Origin: Bauldia sp965232525
GTDB lineage: Bacteria; Pseudomonadota; Alphaproteobacteria; Rhizobiales; Kaistiaceae
Length of the DNA stretch: 64,000 nucleotides
Assembly (NCBI RefSeq): GCF_965232525.1
Contig: NZ_OZ246980.1
Location: forward strand, 434,001 to 498,000
Direction of reading: 5' to 3'
The notes under the pieces were generated by a model that worked only from the letters and a program-made list of their open reading frames with translations, was not told the DNA's origin and did not search any database. Each line of letters begins with the position of its first letter. Position 1 is the first letter of the stretch. The position numbers were made by a program, and so were the translations under genes. Below, in pieces: positions 44,017 to 53,448 of the stretch.

Positions 44017-44945
44017 GCAAAGCATCGAAGCACGCCGGCAAAGGCAGCAGGGCACGAGGGAAGAGCGCCGCCAACGGCAAGTCGAAGCTGAACGGCAAGC
44101 GCGCCGCAAATGGGAAGGGGGCTTCGAACGGCGCCGGACAACTCGCCGGGCTCGACATGTCGAAGCGGCTCGATCCGGAGAAGTACCAGCGCGACCTGGA
44201 GAAGCTCCAGACCAAGATGCGGCAGGTCCAGCAGGCCTATCTGTTTTCCGGTAACGAAGCGGTCATCGTCTTCGAGGGCTGGGACGCCGCCGGCAAGGGC
44301 GGCACGATCCGCCTGATGTCGGCGGTTCTCGATCCGCGCGGGTTCAAGGTCTGGCCGATCGCGGCGCCCCGCCACTACCATCAGGAACGACACTATCTCC
44401 TGCGGTTCTGGGAGCGGCTGCCCCCCAAGGGGGCGATCTCGGTGTTCGATCGCTCGTGGTACGGACGCGTTCTGGTCGAGCGGGTCGAGGGGTTCGCCAC
44501 CAAGGCCGAATGGGGCCGGGCCTATGACGAGATCAACGATTTCGAGCGGCTGCTCACCGACGACAGCATGCGTGTCATCAAGCTGTTCCTCCACATCACC
44601 CCGGACGAGCAGCTCCGCCGGTTCGAGGCGCGCCTGCGCAATCCAATGAAACGGTGGAAGCTCTCCTACGAGGACTTTCGCAACCGCAAGAAATGGGACG
44701 CCTACGAAGCCGCCACCAACGACATGCTGGCGCGAACCTCGACCAAGCGGGCGCCCTGGCACGTCATTCCCGCCAACGACAAGAAGTACGCGCGTGTCCG
44801 GGCGCTGAAGATCATCACCGACACGTTGTCGAAGGGCGTCGATCTTCGGCCGGCGCCGATCGACGGCAAAGTGGAGCAGGAAGCGGCGGTGTTGTTCGAG
44901 TCGTACAAGTCCCTGATCGAAAGCACGGCCGGACGGTCAGAGTAG
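44013..44945 (+). CDS. ppk2: Polyphosphate kinase 2 (PPK2)
   Basis: A 310-residue protein. An N-terminal ~45-residue low-complexity segment rich in Lys, Gly, Ala and Asn precedes a PPK2 domain: Walker A in FEGWDAAGKGG, FDRSWYGRVLVERVEGF (lid and Walker B region), and FRNRKKWDAYEAATNDML. PPK2 enzymes move phosphate between polyphosphate and nucleotides. The basic tail could bind polyphosphate or nucleic acid. The ATG overlaps the ManC stop by 4 bp, an unusual coupling that could feed GTP locally to the guanylyltransferase; that idea is inference. Confidence 0.94.
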   Translation: MSKASKHAGKGSRARGKSAANGKSKLNGKRAANGKGASNGAGQLAGLDMSKRLDPEKYQRDLEKLQTKMRQVQQAYLFSGNEAVIVFEGWDAAGKGGTIRLMSAVLDPRGFKVWPIAAPRHYHQERHYLLRFWERLPPKGAISVFDRSWYGRVLVERVEGFATKAEWGRAYDEINDFERLLTDDSMRVIKLFLHITPDEQLRRFEARLRNPMKRWKLSYEDFRNRKKWDAYEAATNDMLARTSTKRAPWHVIPANDKKYARVRALKIITDTLSKGVDLRPAPIDGKVEQEAAVLFESYKSLIESTAGRSE

Positions 44946-44958
44946 CGGACCCGAACCG

Positions 44959-46332
44959 ATGGCCGACGCGATGTCCGTGACGAGCCGCTGGTGGATTCTG
45001 GCGGCGATGGGCTTGATCCTCGGGGTCATCCTGCTCGACGAGACGGTTCTCGGCGTTGCTCTGCCGACCATCCAGACCGATCTCGCGACGTCGGAACTGA
45101 TGTCGCACTGGGTGGTCAACATCTACCTGCTGGTGCTCGCCGGCGTCGCGGCGGCGGCCGGCAAGTTCGGCGACATCGTCGGCCACAAGATCCTGATGGT
45201 CGTCGGCCTGGCGATTTTCGGCCTGGCATCGCTCGCCTCGGGCTTCGCCGAGAGCGGCGCATGGCTGGTGGTGACGCGGGGGATCCAGGGTCTCGGCGCG
45301 GCAATCATCTTTCCCTCGTCGCTCGCCATGGTGACCCTGGCGTTTCCACCATCGCAACACGGTATGGCGCTCGGTATCTACGGGGCGGTCGGCACGACCT
45401 TCCTCGCCCTCGGGCCGTTCGTCGGCGGGCTGCTCACCGAGGTCGCGTCGTGGCGCTGGATCTTCTGGATCAATCCGCCGATCGTGGTGATCATCGCCGC
45501 CATCGTGCTCGTCCGCTGGCGCGATCCGGCCGGGGCGGTGAGCGGCGGTCGCGTCGATGGGGTGGGGGCGGGTCTTCTGGTCGGCGGACTGTCCGCGATC
45601 GTCTTCTCGATCATGCAGGCGCCCGAGTGGGGCTGGACTAACCCGGCGATTCTGGCTCTGCTGATCGCCGGCATCGTCATCATGGTCGTCTTCACCGTTT
45701 TCGAATTGCGAAAGCGGGCGCCGCTCATCGATGTCGAGCTGTTCGCCAACCCGACCTTTACCGGCTGCAATCTTGCGATCTTCGCCGCTCAGTACAGCAA
45801 GATGGCGGTGTTCATCTTCACGGCCATGTACTTTCAGGACGTGCTCGGCATGGACCCGATCCACGCCGGGCTGGCACTGCTGCCGGCGGTCGCGCCGCAG
45901 GTGATCACCGCGCCGCTCGCCGGCATGGCAGCGGATCGCTTCGGCGCCCGCTGGCCGACGCTGCTGGCGCTCGCCGGTACGGTGCTCGGCTTCGTTATCT
46001 TCTCCCTCGGGGTCGATGCCGGCAGCAGCTACATCTGGCTGTTCCCCGGGGTCCTGCTCTGGGGACTGACCACCGCGTTTCTGTTCGTGCCGCCGCAGCG
46101 CGCGGTGATGGGCGCCGTTCCGCCGGCCAAGCAGGGCCAGGCCGGCGGCATCGTCATGAGCGCTCAGTTGCTCGGCGGCACCCTGGGGATGGCGGTGTGC
46201 AGCACGCTGTTTGCGACGACCGGGGGCTTCGACGCCGTGTTCTGGAGTACGGCCGGGCTCAACCTGATCATCCTCATCGTCGGCTGGCTGACGATCGAGC
46301 GGTCGGCCCCGCGCGCGCCTGTCCCGGCCTGA
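44959..46332 (+). CDS. MFS drug/solute exporter, DHA2 (EmrB/QacA) type
   Basis: A 457-residue membrane protein with 12-14 hydrophobic helices. It has LDETVLGVALPTIQTDL in helix 1 (the family's D1 motif region), GKFGDIVGHKILM (motif A) and GIYGAVGTTFLALGPFVGGLL (motif C-like). Proton-driven efflux is expected, with the substrate unknown. It follows ppk2 by 13 bp on the same strand and may be co-transcribed. Confidence 0.88.
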   Translation: MADAMSVTSRWWILAAMGLILGVILLDETVLGVALPTIQTDLATSELMSHWVVNIYLLVLAGVAAAAGKFGDIVGHKILMVVGLAIFGLASLASGFAESGAWLVVTRGIQGLGAAIIFPSSLAMVTLAFPPSQHGMALGIYGAVGTTFLALGPFVGGLLTEVASWRWIFWINPPIVVIIAAIVLVRWRDPAGAVSGGRVDGVGAGLLVGGLSAIVFSIMQAPEWGWTNPAILALLIAGIVIMVVFTVFELRKRAPLIDVELFANPTFTGCNLAIFAAQYSKMAVFIFTAMYFQDVLGMDPIHAGLALLPAVAPQVITAPLAGMAADRFGARWPTLLALAGTVLGFVIFSLGVDAGSSYIWLFPGVLLWGLTTAFLFVPPQRAVMGAVPPAKQGQAGGIVMSAQLLGGTLGMAVCSTLFATTGGFDAVFWSTAGLNLIILIVGWLTIERSAPRAPVPA

Positions 46333-46336
46333 GCGG

Positions 46337-48295
46337 CTACCAGCCGCCACCCCCTCCACCGCCGCCACCACCGCCGGATCCACCACCGCCGCCGGAGAAT
46401 CCGGACGACGACGATTTCGGCCGCGGTAGCGAACTGGCGAATGACGATTGCGCCGACGACACGGTCGAGGCGATCGCGCCGGCGATCGACCGGCCGCCCC
46501 AACCATGCCCGCCACGCCAGGCGGGCCGGTATGAACCCTCGACCGTCTCGCCCGGATGGGCGTGGGCGAAGGCGGTCGCGAAGGCTTCCGTCCACGGCTC
46601 TTCGGCGCCGAGCGCCACCGCGTAAGGCAACAGCCGTTCGAACTGGGTCTGGTCGAGATCGGGCGCACCGGCGAGGTTCATACGGTTCGACTCCGCCGTG
46701 CGGATATACATCTCCAGGCCGGCGATCTGGTCCATCACCACCCGACCGGCGGCGGTCGGCGCCCGGAGCAGGTAGTAGAACGCGGCGTTGAGCGCCGCGA
46801 AGCCGGCGACCAGCGCCAGCGGAAAACCGTTGGCGGCGAGCGCCCAGAGCACCTTCGATCCGTAGCCCGACGGGAAAGCGGAGGCGATGCCACCGGCGGC
46901 CGACACGAAGCCGATCGCGATGATCGCCAGAACGACCAGATTGAAGCCGATGGCGACGGTCGAGCCGACCGTGCGCGCCTTCATCAGCCCCCGCACCAGC
47001 GGGATGATGAAAACGCCAAGGAAGACGCCGATCATCGCGGCCGCGATCAGCAGGCCGATCTCCTCCTCGGGCACACCGCCGAACACCAGAACGGCGACGA
47101 TCACCAAAGCGGTCAGTACGAGCCCGAGGACGAAGTAGCCGCGATTGCGCTTGAAGAAGCGATCGCGGTTCTCGTTTTCCACCGCGCTCTTGAACTTGCG
47201 GAAGGCGGACGCGACGCTCCTGCCGTTCGCCTTGTTGATGGTGATGCGGCCATCGCGTCGGTCAATCCAGTCCAGGATCGCGTTTTCGCCCGGCGGCAGC
47301 CGCTTGTCAGGCCGTGCGGCTTCCGTGCGCGACAGCACGATGTCCTCACCCGATTCGTCGAAGACGATCAGCCCCCTCACCGCCAGCGACAGGGCCGCGG
47401 CGGTGAATTCGCGCCAGCCGCCGCTCCAGCCATAGTCGCGGACATAACCGGCGAGCGCCGGGGAGATGCCTTCGGGCGGGTGGAACAGCGGAATGATCGT
47501 GCCCTGCGGCGGATCGCGGCCGACCGACCGCCAGACGAGCACATAGAAGGCGAGGACGCCGAGGAAGCCGAGCCCGCCGAGGACGAAACGGCGGTTGTCG
47601 AGAAACCAGTAGCTGAAGGCCTGCATGCCCTCTGGCGCAGCGACGAGGCCTTGCGGGATCTCCGCCGCCACCGACAGCCCCTCGCCCGGCGCAAGCGGGG
47701 CGGTGGTGCGTACCGTCAGGGTGCCATCCGCCTCGACCGCGCCGGTATAGGCGTCGCCACGCTCGCCAAAGCCGCCGGTGAAGGCGGTCCAGCGGACCGG
47801 TGGCCGGTCGTCCGGTAAGGTGAACCGCGCGGTCACGGTATCGATCGGAAACGCCCAGTCGTTGCCGGTGACGTTCCAGAACAGCTCGGTCTCGGCCTCG
47901 CGGAAACGAATCTGCCGGCCGGTCTCGTAGCGAATGGTGTAGGTGTAAGTGCCCGGATCGAGGAGCACGTCCTCATGACCGATATAGATGCGGATGCCGT
48001 CTGCGTTGGAGGCGGTGTGGTAGGGCTCCTCGGCGCCGTCGCGGCTGATCCCCTCGATCGTGAAGCTGACCCGCCGGATCGCGCCGGATTCGTCCTCGAA
48101 GGTGAGCGGGAAGTCGCGGAAGATGCCGCGCCTGATCTGGTCGCCCTCGGCGACGACTTCGATTGTCTCGGTGACATCGAGGACACCGTCCGCCCGGACC
48201 ACGACGTCCGCGTCGAAGCTGACGATGCGCTCCTCGGCGGCCGCGGTGGCCGACCAAGCGGCGACGAGGACCGCAAGGGACGCGAGCCACCTCAT
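46337..48295 (-). CDS. DUF2207 membrane protein with glycine-rich tail
   Basis: A 652-residue protein: signal peptide (LASLAVLVAAWSATAAA), a beta-rich extracytoplasmic DUF2207 domain (RIVSFDADVVVRADG, DVTETIEVVAEGDQIRRGIFRDFPL), transmembrane helices, and a C-terminus that ends in an almost pure glycine stretch closing with Trp. This architecture is commonly encoded next to lemA, as here, where its ATG overlaps the lemA stop. The exact function is unknown; envelope homeostasis is plausible. Convergent with the exporter gene, 4 bp apart. Confidence 0.88.
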   Translation of the reverse strand: MRWLASLAVLVAAWSATAAAEERIVSFDADVVVRADGVLDVTETIEVVAEGDQIRRGIFRDFPLTFEDESGAIRRVSFTIEGISRDGAEEPYHTASNADGIRIYIGHEDVLLDPGTYTYTIRYETGRQIRFREAETELFWNVTGNDWAFPIDTVTARFTLPDDRPPVRWTAFTGGFGERGDAYTGAVEADGTLTVRTTAPLAPGEGLSVAAEIPQGLVAAPEGMQAFSYWFLDNRRFVLGGLGFLGVLAFYVLVWRSVGRDPPQGTIIPLFHPPEGISPALAGYVRDYGWSGGWREFTAAALSLAVRGLIVFDESGEDIVLSRTEAARPDKRLPPGENAILDWIDRRDGRITINKANGRSVASAFRKFKSAVENENRDRFFKRNRGYFVLGLVLTALVIVAVLVFGGVPEEEIGLLIAAAMIGVFLGVFIIPLVRGLMKARTVGSTVAIGFNLVVLAIIAIGFVSAAGGIASAFPSGYGSKVLWALAANGFPLALVAGFAALNAAFYYLLRAPTAAGRVVMDQIAGLEMYIRTAESNRMNLAGAPDLDQTQFERLLPYAVALGAEEPWTEAFATAFAHAHPGETVEGSYRPAWRGGHGWGGRSIAGAIASTVSSAQSSFASSLPRPKSSSSGFSGGGGGSGGGGGGGGGGGW

Positions 48296-48861
48296 GACGC
48301 CGACCGGTCGAAATCGACGTCGGGCACCGCGCGGTCGGCGGCGCCGATCTCGAAGAAGTCGCGCTCGCGGAAGCCGAACAGACCGGCGACCAGGTTGCTC
48401 GGGAAGGATTCGATCTGGACGTTCAGATTGCGGGCGGCGCCGTTGTAGTAGCGCCGCGCCATCTGGATGTCGTTTTCCACCGCGGCCAGCGCCTTCTGCA
48501 GTTCGAGGAAGTTTTCGCTCGCCTTGAGGTCGGGATAGTTCTCGGCAAGCGCCATCAACCGGCCGATCGCCACCGACAGGCGGGTCTCGACCTTGCCACG
48601 GCCGGCGACGTCACCCTCCGGCAGCATGGTTGCCTTGGCGCGCAGCGCGGTGACCTGCTCAAGCAGCTGGTTCTCGTGGGCGGCGTAGCCCTTCACCGTG
48701 GTGACCAGGTTGGGGATCAGGTCGGCCCGGCGCTTGAGCTGCACGTCGATGCCGCTCCATCCCTCGTCGGCGAGCTGCCGGACCCGAACGAGCCGGTTGT
48801 AGAGCACGATGCCGACCCCGATCACGACCGCGATCAGAGCGAGGAACGCCCAGAACGTCAT
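48292..48861 (-). CDS. lemA: LemA family protein
   Basis: A 189-residue protein with one N-terminal transmembrane helix followed by the LemA start YNRLVRVRQLADEGWSGIDVQLKRRADLIPNLV, then the coiled-coil-like middle and RDFFEIGAADRAVPDVDF near the end. LemA proteins are membrane-anchored helical bundles of unclear role. First gene of a two-gene operon with the DUF2207 gene (ATGA overlap). Confidence 0.94.
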   Translation of the reverse strand: MTFWAFLALIAVVIGVGIVLYNRLVRVRQLADEGWSGIDVQLKRRADLIPNLVTTVKGYAAHENQLLEQVTALRAKATMLPEGDVAGRGKVETRLSVAIGRLMALAENYPDLKASENFLELQKALAAVENDIQMARRYYNGAARNLNVQIESFPSNLVAGLFGFRERDFFEIGAADRAVPDVDFDRSAS

Positions 48862-48967
48862 CGGCTCGTTGGGTGCGCGGGTGCCTGCGCCATCCCTTGC
48901 GCCCCTCCCCTAGGAAACCACCGTGTCGGTTGTCGCCGACTCGTGGTTTACTGGAAAGGAGCGCAAC

Positions 48968-50407
48968 ATGACACTACCGAAACGCGAGACGCGGCCGAGG
49001 CAACGACCCATGAGATCCAACCTCAGATACGGCGCGGCGGCGGCTCTCGCGCTTCTGCTCGCAGCGCTACCGGCGACAGCGGAATCCACGGGGACATTCG
49101 CGATCGTCACCGACATCCATTTCGACCCGTTCGATCCGCCGGACATCGCCAAGACCCTCGTGGATGCGGACCCGAGCGACTGGGCCGCGCACTTCGCGGC
49201 CCTGGATGACCAGAAGGCCGCGCAATGGGGCAGCGACACCAACTACGCGCTGTTCGCCTCCGCCCTCGGCGCCATCGCCAAGACCACCGCCGATGTCGAT
49301 TTCGTCATCATGCCGGGCGATTTCCTCTCCCACGGTTTCCCGGAGGACGTGGCCAAGATCTTTGGCAACGACGCGGACACGATCCATCCCATCCTTGCCG
49401 AGAAGACGGCCTTGTTCGTCGCGGACGCGCTGGCCAAGGCTATGCCGGACAAGCCGATCCTGTTTGCCCTCGGCAACACCGACTCCAATTGCGGCGATTA
49501 TGAAATCGAGCCGGGCGGCGCCTTTCTGTCGGCCACCCGCGACATGGTCCGCAGGTTCGCCGGCGCGGATCGGCTGGCTGCCGACTTCGACCAGACCTAC
49601 GACGCCGGCGGCTACTACACCGCCCGGCACCCGACCGTGGCGAACACGGTCATCATCGTCATCAACGACATCCTGTGGTCGCCGAAATACGCCAATCGGT
49701 GCGGCGCCGATGGCGACGCCGCCGGACAGGTACAGATGGACTGGCTATCGAAAACGCTGGCGGTACGGAAAGCGGCCGGGGAACGGGTGTGGATCGTGCA
49801 TCACATCCCGTTGGGGATGGATTCCTACTCGACCGAGCATTCGAAGGCGGAAACCTGTCCGGCGAAAGTCATTCCCCACCTGCGCGCCTCATTCAGCGCC
49901 CAACTGCTGGCGCTGGTTGCCGAGTACGCCGACATCATCGACGTTAGCTTCTCCGGCCACATCCACACGGACGATTTCCGCGTGGTAGTCGACGCCGATG
50001 GCCACGAAATTGCCGCTGACAAGATCTCTCCGGCGATCAGCCCGATTTTCGGGCAGAACCCCGGCTTCCAGGTGTTCACGTACGATCCGGCGACCGGCGT
50101 CCCAACCGACTACACCACCTACCACCTGACCGATCTCCCGGATGTCACGACGTCCAATCCCGGTACATGGCGCGAGGAGTACGTATTCTCTGCCGCCTAC
50201 GGATTGGGGCCGTATTCGACTCAATCGGTCGCGGCGCTGTGGAATGGGTTGGACGAGCCGGGGCATGTGCGCGACGTTTACCTTCGCAACTACAACGATG
50301 GTCACGAGCCGCTCGCCGTGGGCGACCTCGCCGCCTATCGCTGCGCGATGGGATGGCTGACCAAGGAAACCTTTACAGACTGCTATTGCGGCGATCCGAA
50401 AAACTGA
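48968..50407 (+). CDS. Secreted calcineurin-like phosphoesterase (sphingomyelinase-like)
   Basis: A 479-residue protein with a signal peptide (AAALALLLAALPATA). The metallophosphatase motifs are in order: DIHFD, MPGDFLSHG, GNTDSNCG (Asn-Asp pair; the usual His is Thr), VHHIPLG and GHIHTDDFR. The spacing and secretion resemble acid sphingomyelinase-like phosphodiesterases, so a phospholipid or nucleotide substrate is possible. ATG at 48968 follows GGAAAGGAG. Divergent from lemA. Confidence 0.88.
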   Translation: MTLPKRETRPRQRPMRSNLRYGAAAALALLLAALPATAESTGTFAIVTDIHFDPFDPPDIAKTLVDADPSDWAAHFAALDDQKAAQWGSDTNYALFASALGAIAKTTADVDFVIMPGDFLSHGFPEDVAKIFGNDADTIHPILAEKTALFVADALAKAMPDKPILFALGNTDSNCGDYEIEPGGAFLSATRDMVRRFAGADRLAADFDQTYDAGGYYTARHPTVANTVIIVINDILWSPKYANRCGADGDAAGQVQMDWLSKTLAVRKAAGERVWIVHHIPLGMDSYSTEHSKAETCPAKVIPHLRASFSAQLLALVAEYADIIDVSFSGHIHTDDFRVVVDADGHEIAADKISPAISPIFGQNPGFQVFTYDPATGVPTDYTTYHLTDLPDVTTSNPGTWREEYVFSAAYGLGPYSTQSVAALWNGLDEPGHVRDVYLRNYNDGHEPLAVGDLAAYRCAMGWLTKETFTDCYCGDPKN

Positions 50408-50492
50408 CCGCCCGCAACAGAGGTCATTGCGGCGACGACGGCCGATCGCCAAAGTACGGTCGGCTTCCCGAACGAAGGACGACGAATACACG

Positions 50493-50924
50493 ATGCGACG
50501 ATTTCTTCTTGTACTGATCACGATTGCCGCCCTGCCGACGACCGCCTTGGCGGACAAAGCCCTGGAGGCCGAGGCGCTCGCCGCCATCAATCGCGTGTTC
50601 GACGCCCTGATGACCGGCGATCCGGACCAGGTCGCGCCGCTGCTCGCGCCGGAGTTCCAGATCGTGCGGTCCTATGGCGCGGCCTACGACCGCGAGCAAT
50701 ATCTCGCCCAATCGATCCCGAAATTCGAAACCAAGCCGGCCTTCAAGGACCTGGTAGCGACCCGTAACGGCGATATCGTGGTGACCCGGATGCGCTTGGA
50801 GGTCGAGGAGCTGCTCGACGGCAAGAAGGCGGTCAGCGACTCGCCCCAGCTCATCGTCTTCCGGATCACCCCGGATGCCTGGCAGGTGGTCGCTTCCGGG
50901 AACTTCGCACCGATCGAAGACTGA
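50493..50924 (+). CDS. Secreted NTF2-like (DUF4440) protein
   Basis: A 143-residue protein: signal peptide RRFLLVLITIAALPTTALA, then a SnoaL/DUF4440-type fold (EALAAINRVFDALMTGDPDQVAPLLAPEFQIV). The ATG at 50493 is chosen by the signal peptide; AAGGA lies upstream at a rather long distance. Role unknown. Another member of this fold lies at 51711. Confidence 0.78.
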   Translation: MRRFLLVLITIAALPTTALADKALEAEALAAINRVFDALMTGDPDQVAPLLAPEFQIVRSYGAAYDREQYLAQSIPKFETKPAFKDLVATRNGDIVVTRMRLEVEELLDGKKAVSDSPQLIVFRITPDAWQVVASGNFAPIED

Positions 50925-51035
50925 ACGGGGAACCGGCCAGCGGCTCGCCGCTGTCTTCTTCTGGCAAGATACTTGCTGCACCCTGCTCGCGTACCCAACC
51001 TTCCGGTAGACCACCGGCGATGAGAGGCCGATGCC

Positions 51036-51668
51036 ATGTCAGGCAGGATCATCACCCTCGCCCAGCAGAAAGGCGGCTCGGGTAAGACCACTGTCGCCGC
51101 CCACCTGGCGGTGGCGTTTGCCCGAGGGGACAAGTCGGTGGCAGTGGTCGATGTCGATCCGCAGGGCAGCCTCGGCGAATGGTTCGAGCGCCGCGAGGAC
51201 CGGCTTGGCGATGACGGGATCGATTTGACGTTCCGCACAGCGAGCGGTTGGGGGGCGCGGCGCGAAGCCCGGCAACTCGCCCGCCACCACGACATCGTGG
51301 TCATCGACACGCCGCCGAAATCGGATACCGAAATGCGGCCGGCGATCGAGATCGCCGACCTGGTGATCGTGCCGATCCAGCCGACCCCGGTGGACCTCTG
51401 GGCGACCGACCCCACGCTGGCAATGGTTGCCAAGGAACGCGGCGAGGCGCTGCTGGTGATGAACCGGGTCGTGCGTCGGGCGCTGCTCAGCGCCGAGATG
51501 GCGGCGGCCGCCCGCGAACTCGGTCATCGGGTTGCCGCGGCGCAGATCGGCAACCGAGTCGCATTTCCGGCAAGCATGGGGCACGGTAGTACAGTGCTCG
51601 AAACGGAGCCGCGCGGGCTGGCGGCCGAAGAAGTCGGCGAACTCGCCAAGGAAGTCCGCAAGGCCTGA
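51036..51668 (+). CDS. ParA/MinD-type ATPase (orphan)
   Basis: A 210-residue Walker-type ATPase with the deviant P-loop KGGSGKTT (12-19), AVVDVDPQGSLGEW (switch I) and VVIDTPPKSDTEMRPAI (switch II). Its size fits small ParA proteins used for positioning plasmids, chemoreceptors or carboxysomes. No parB, parS or replication gene is visible next to it, so it is probably not the chromosome-segregation ParA. It sits between two secreted NTF2-like genes. Confidence 0.88.
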   Translation: MSGRIITLAQQKGGSGKTTVAAHLAVAFARGDKSVAVVDVDPQGSLGEWFERREDRLGDDGIDLTFRTASGWGARREARQLARHHDIVVIDTPPKSDTEMRPAIEIADLVIVPIQPTPVDLWATDPTLAMVAKERGEALLVMNRVVRRALLSAEMAAAARELGHRVAAAQIGNRVAFPASMGHGSTVLETEPRGLAAEEVGELAKEVRKA

Positions 51669-51710
51669 TCGAGCAACCGGCCGCGGTCGTCTTGAAAGAG
51701 GAGAAGATCA

Positions 51711-52154
51711 ATGCAGATGTGGAAGCCGTGCGTTGCCCTTGTGGCCGCGATCATCGTGTCGGCACCGGCGGTTGCAGACGACCCAGACCTTACTGAATTC
51801 GATGCTATCCGAGATGAACTCAACGCCGCTTTCGCCGCCCAGAACGTCGACAAGATCAAGACGATGATGACGCCAGACCATGTCGCCGCGACCACCTATT
51901 ATGGCGGTCCCCTCGATACCCCGACAGAGTTGGAGGCGGTGCTCAAGTTCAATGTCGACGAGGCGGAGTTCACGCCATCGAAGGTTTCGCTGCTGGCACC
52001 GACCGTTGCGCTGGTGACCTACGAAAACACCTATGTCGGCACCTTCGATGGCGAGCCGCTGCCGCCAAAGGTGTTCGTGTCCGAAATCTGGGTGCAGCAA
52101 GACGGAACCTGGCTGCAACGGCTCTATCAGGAAACGCCGATCCCGGCAGAGTAG
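51711..52154 (+). CDS. Secreted NTF2-like (DUF4440) protein
   Basis: A 147-residue protein: signal peptide (KPCVALVAAIIVSAPAVA), then EFDAIRDELNAAFAAQNVDKIKTMMTPDHVAATTYYGG and a C-terminal VSEIWVQQDGTWLQRLYQE, the pattern of DUF4440/SnoaL-like domains. AGAGGAG precedes the ATG. Shares fold type with the product of 50493 but the two are clearly diverged. Confidence 0.78.
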   Translation: MQMWKPCVALVAAIIVSAPAVADDPDLTEFDAIRDELNAAFAAQNVDKIKTMMTPDHVAATTYYGGPLDTPTELEAVLKFNVDEAEFTPSKVSLLAPTVALVTYENTYVGTFDGEPLPPKVFVSEIWVQQDGTWLQRLYQETPIPAE

Positions 52155-52163
52155 CCCGTGCGA

Positions 52164-53036
52164 TCAGAGGCGGCGGACCGAGGTGGGCGGTCCTGCTGAA
52201 GCGGCGATCCGGCCAATCGCTTCGGTCAGCGGCTCGACCACCACGCGCATGTGATGGCCGCTGGCGTGAACCATCGTCTGCTCGTCGACCATGATCGCTA
52301 TGTGGCCGCGCCAGAACACCAGGTCGCCGCGCTTGAGGTCGGCTTCGGGTCCTCCATCGACCGGCTTCCCCAACGCGTCTTCCTGTAGGTCGGTGTCACG
52401 CGGGGCGGCGATGCCGGCGGTCATCAAGGACAGTTGCACCAGCGCCGAGCAATCGAGGCCGAGACTGGTCCGCCCGCCCCAAAGGTATGGCGTTTCGAGA
52501 AACCGCAGGGCCGTGGCGACGAAATCCGCCACCGGCAGAGCGCCGAGATCGGCGACATGATCGGCCACCACAGCGCCGGATCCGTCGGCAAGGCGGCGGA
52601 ACCGGGTGCCGCGGGTTTCGACCACGGTGTCCTCCAGGGCGAGGCGGCCGCCAAGCGACAGCCAGCCGGTGGCCGGGCGCTTCATGTCCGGCTCGGGATA
52701 GACGAACGTGCGCAGGACCTGGACCTGGTGGGTTGGCGGCGGTTCGAACCCGACCAGCGCGGCGGCCTCACAGTAGCCGACATAGCGATCCGTCTCACTC
52801 TGGACCCAGGCCCAGTCGTCTGTCTGGTCGAACACGCGGACCACCTCGCCGCGGAGCAACTCGCTGTCCCAACCCGAGGTTCGGCCCGGCGCCTTGCGCA
52901 GCGGCGTCGATGACGCGCCGACCCGGCGCGGTGCCCCGTCGACGAAACGGGCGGCCGTCACACGCCCCGCCAGCGCCGCGTCGGCCAGATCGGGCCGGAC
53001 GGCATGGAGACGCGGGTCGAGGGGCGTGGCCGTCAT
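52164..53036 (-). CDS. NlpC/P60 family peptidase
   Basis: A 290-residue protein with N-terminal SH3-like segments (SELLRGEVVRVFDQTDDWAWVQ, DRYVGYCEAAALVG) and a C-terminal NlpC/P60 cysteine peptidase domain: Cys in GLDCSALVQLSL, and His in WRGHIAIM. Such enzymes cleave peptidoglycan stem peptides or act on related peptides. No signal peptide is evident, so a role in intracellular muropeptide recycling or export by another route is likely. ATG at 53036 is 7 bp after the MarR stop. Last gene of the aminopeptidase-MarR-peptidase operon. Confidence 0.88.
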   Translation of the reverse strand: MTATPLDPRLHAVRPDLADAALAGRVTAARFVDGAPRRVGASSTPLRKAPGRTSGWDSELLRGEVVRVFDQTDDWAWVQSETDRYVGYCEAAALVGFEPPPTHQVQVLRTFVYPEPDMKRPATGWLSLGGRLALEDTVVETRGTRFRRLADGSGAVVADHVADLGALPVADFVATALRFLETPYLWGGRTSLGLDCSALVQLSLMTAGIAAPRDTDLQEDALGKPVDGGPEADLKRGDLVFWRGHIAIMVDEQTMVHASGHHMRVVVEPLTEAIGRIAASAGPPTSVRRL

Positions 53037-53043
53037 CGCGTTC

Positions 53044-53394
53044 TCACAACGGCATGGTGCGATAGCGGGCGACGATCGCGTCGCCGAGTTGTTCGACCGC
53101 GAGCGCACCGGCAAGGGTTCGCTGGATCAGGACGTTGCGCCGGTCGTCCGCGTCGCGGCGACGGGTGAGCAGGCCGAGGCGGCCCATGCTGTCGAGCGCG
53201 CGGGTGATCACCGGCTTGGTGACGCCGAGCTTGCCGGCCAGACCGCGGACCGTGTGCGGCGGCGGCTCGAGATAAACGGTCAGCAGGACGGCGAGCTGCC
53301 GCGCCGACAGGTCCGGATGATCGTCGCGGACCTGTTCGAGTGTCACATCATGCCAGAGGCGAAGCGCCTGGGCGGGCCTTATCTCGGCCGGCAT
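53044..53394 (-). CDS. MarR-family transcriptional regulator
   Basis: A 116-residue protein with the MarR winged helix: SARQLAVLLTVYLEPPPHTVRGLAGKLGVTKPVITRALDSMGRLGLL followed by the wing RRRDADDRRNVLI. It lies between the aminopeptidase and the NlpC/P60 gene on the same strand with short gaps, so it may control that operon. Somewhat shorter than typical MarR proteins (about 140 aa). Confidence 0.85.
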   Translation of the reverse strand: MPAEIRPAQALRLWHDVTLEQVRDDHPDLSARQLAVLLTVYLEPPPHTVRGLAGKLGVTKPVITRALDSMGRLGLLTRRRDADDRRNVLIQRTLAGALAVEQLGDAIVARYRTMPL

Positions 53395-53448
53395 CGGGTA
53401 TCCTGTTCGTTTCGGACCCGAACCATTTAGCCGCCGGCGCCGCCGCGT

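Noticed and set aside
51036..51668. Chromosome partition locus / origin region
   Set aside because: The ATPase is ParA-like, but parB, parS, gidAB and dnaA-type neighbours are all missing.
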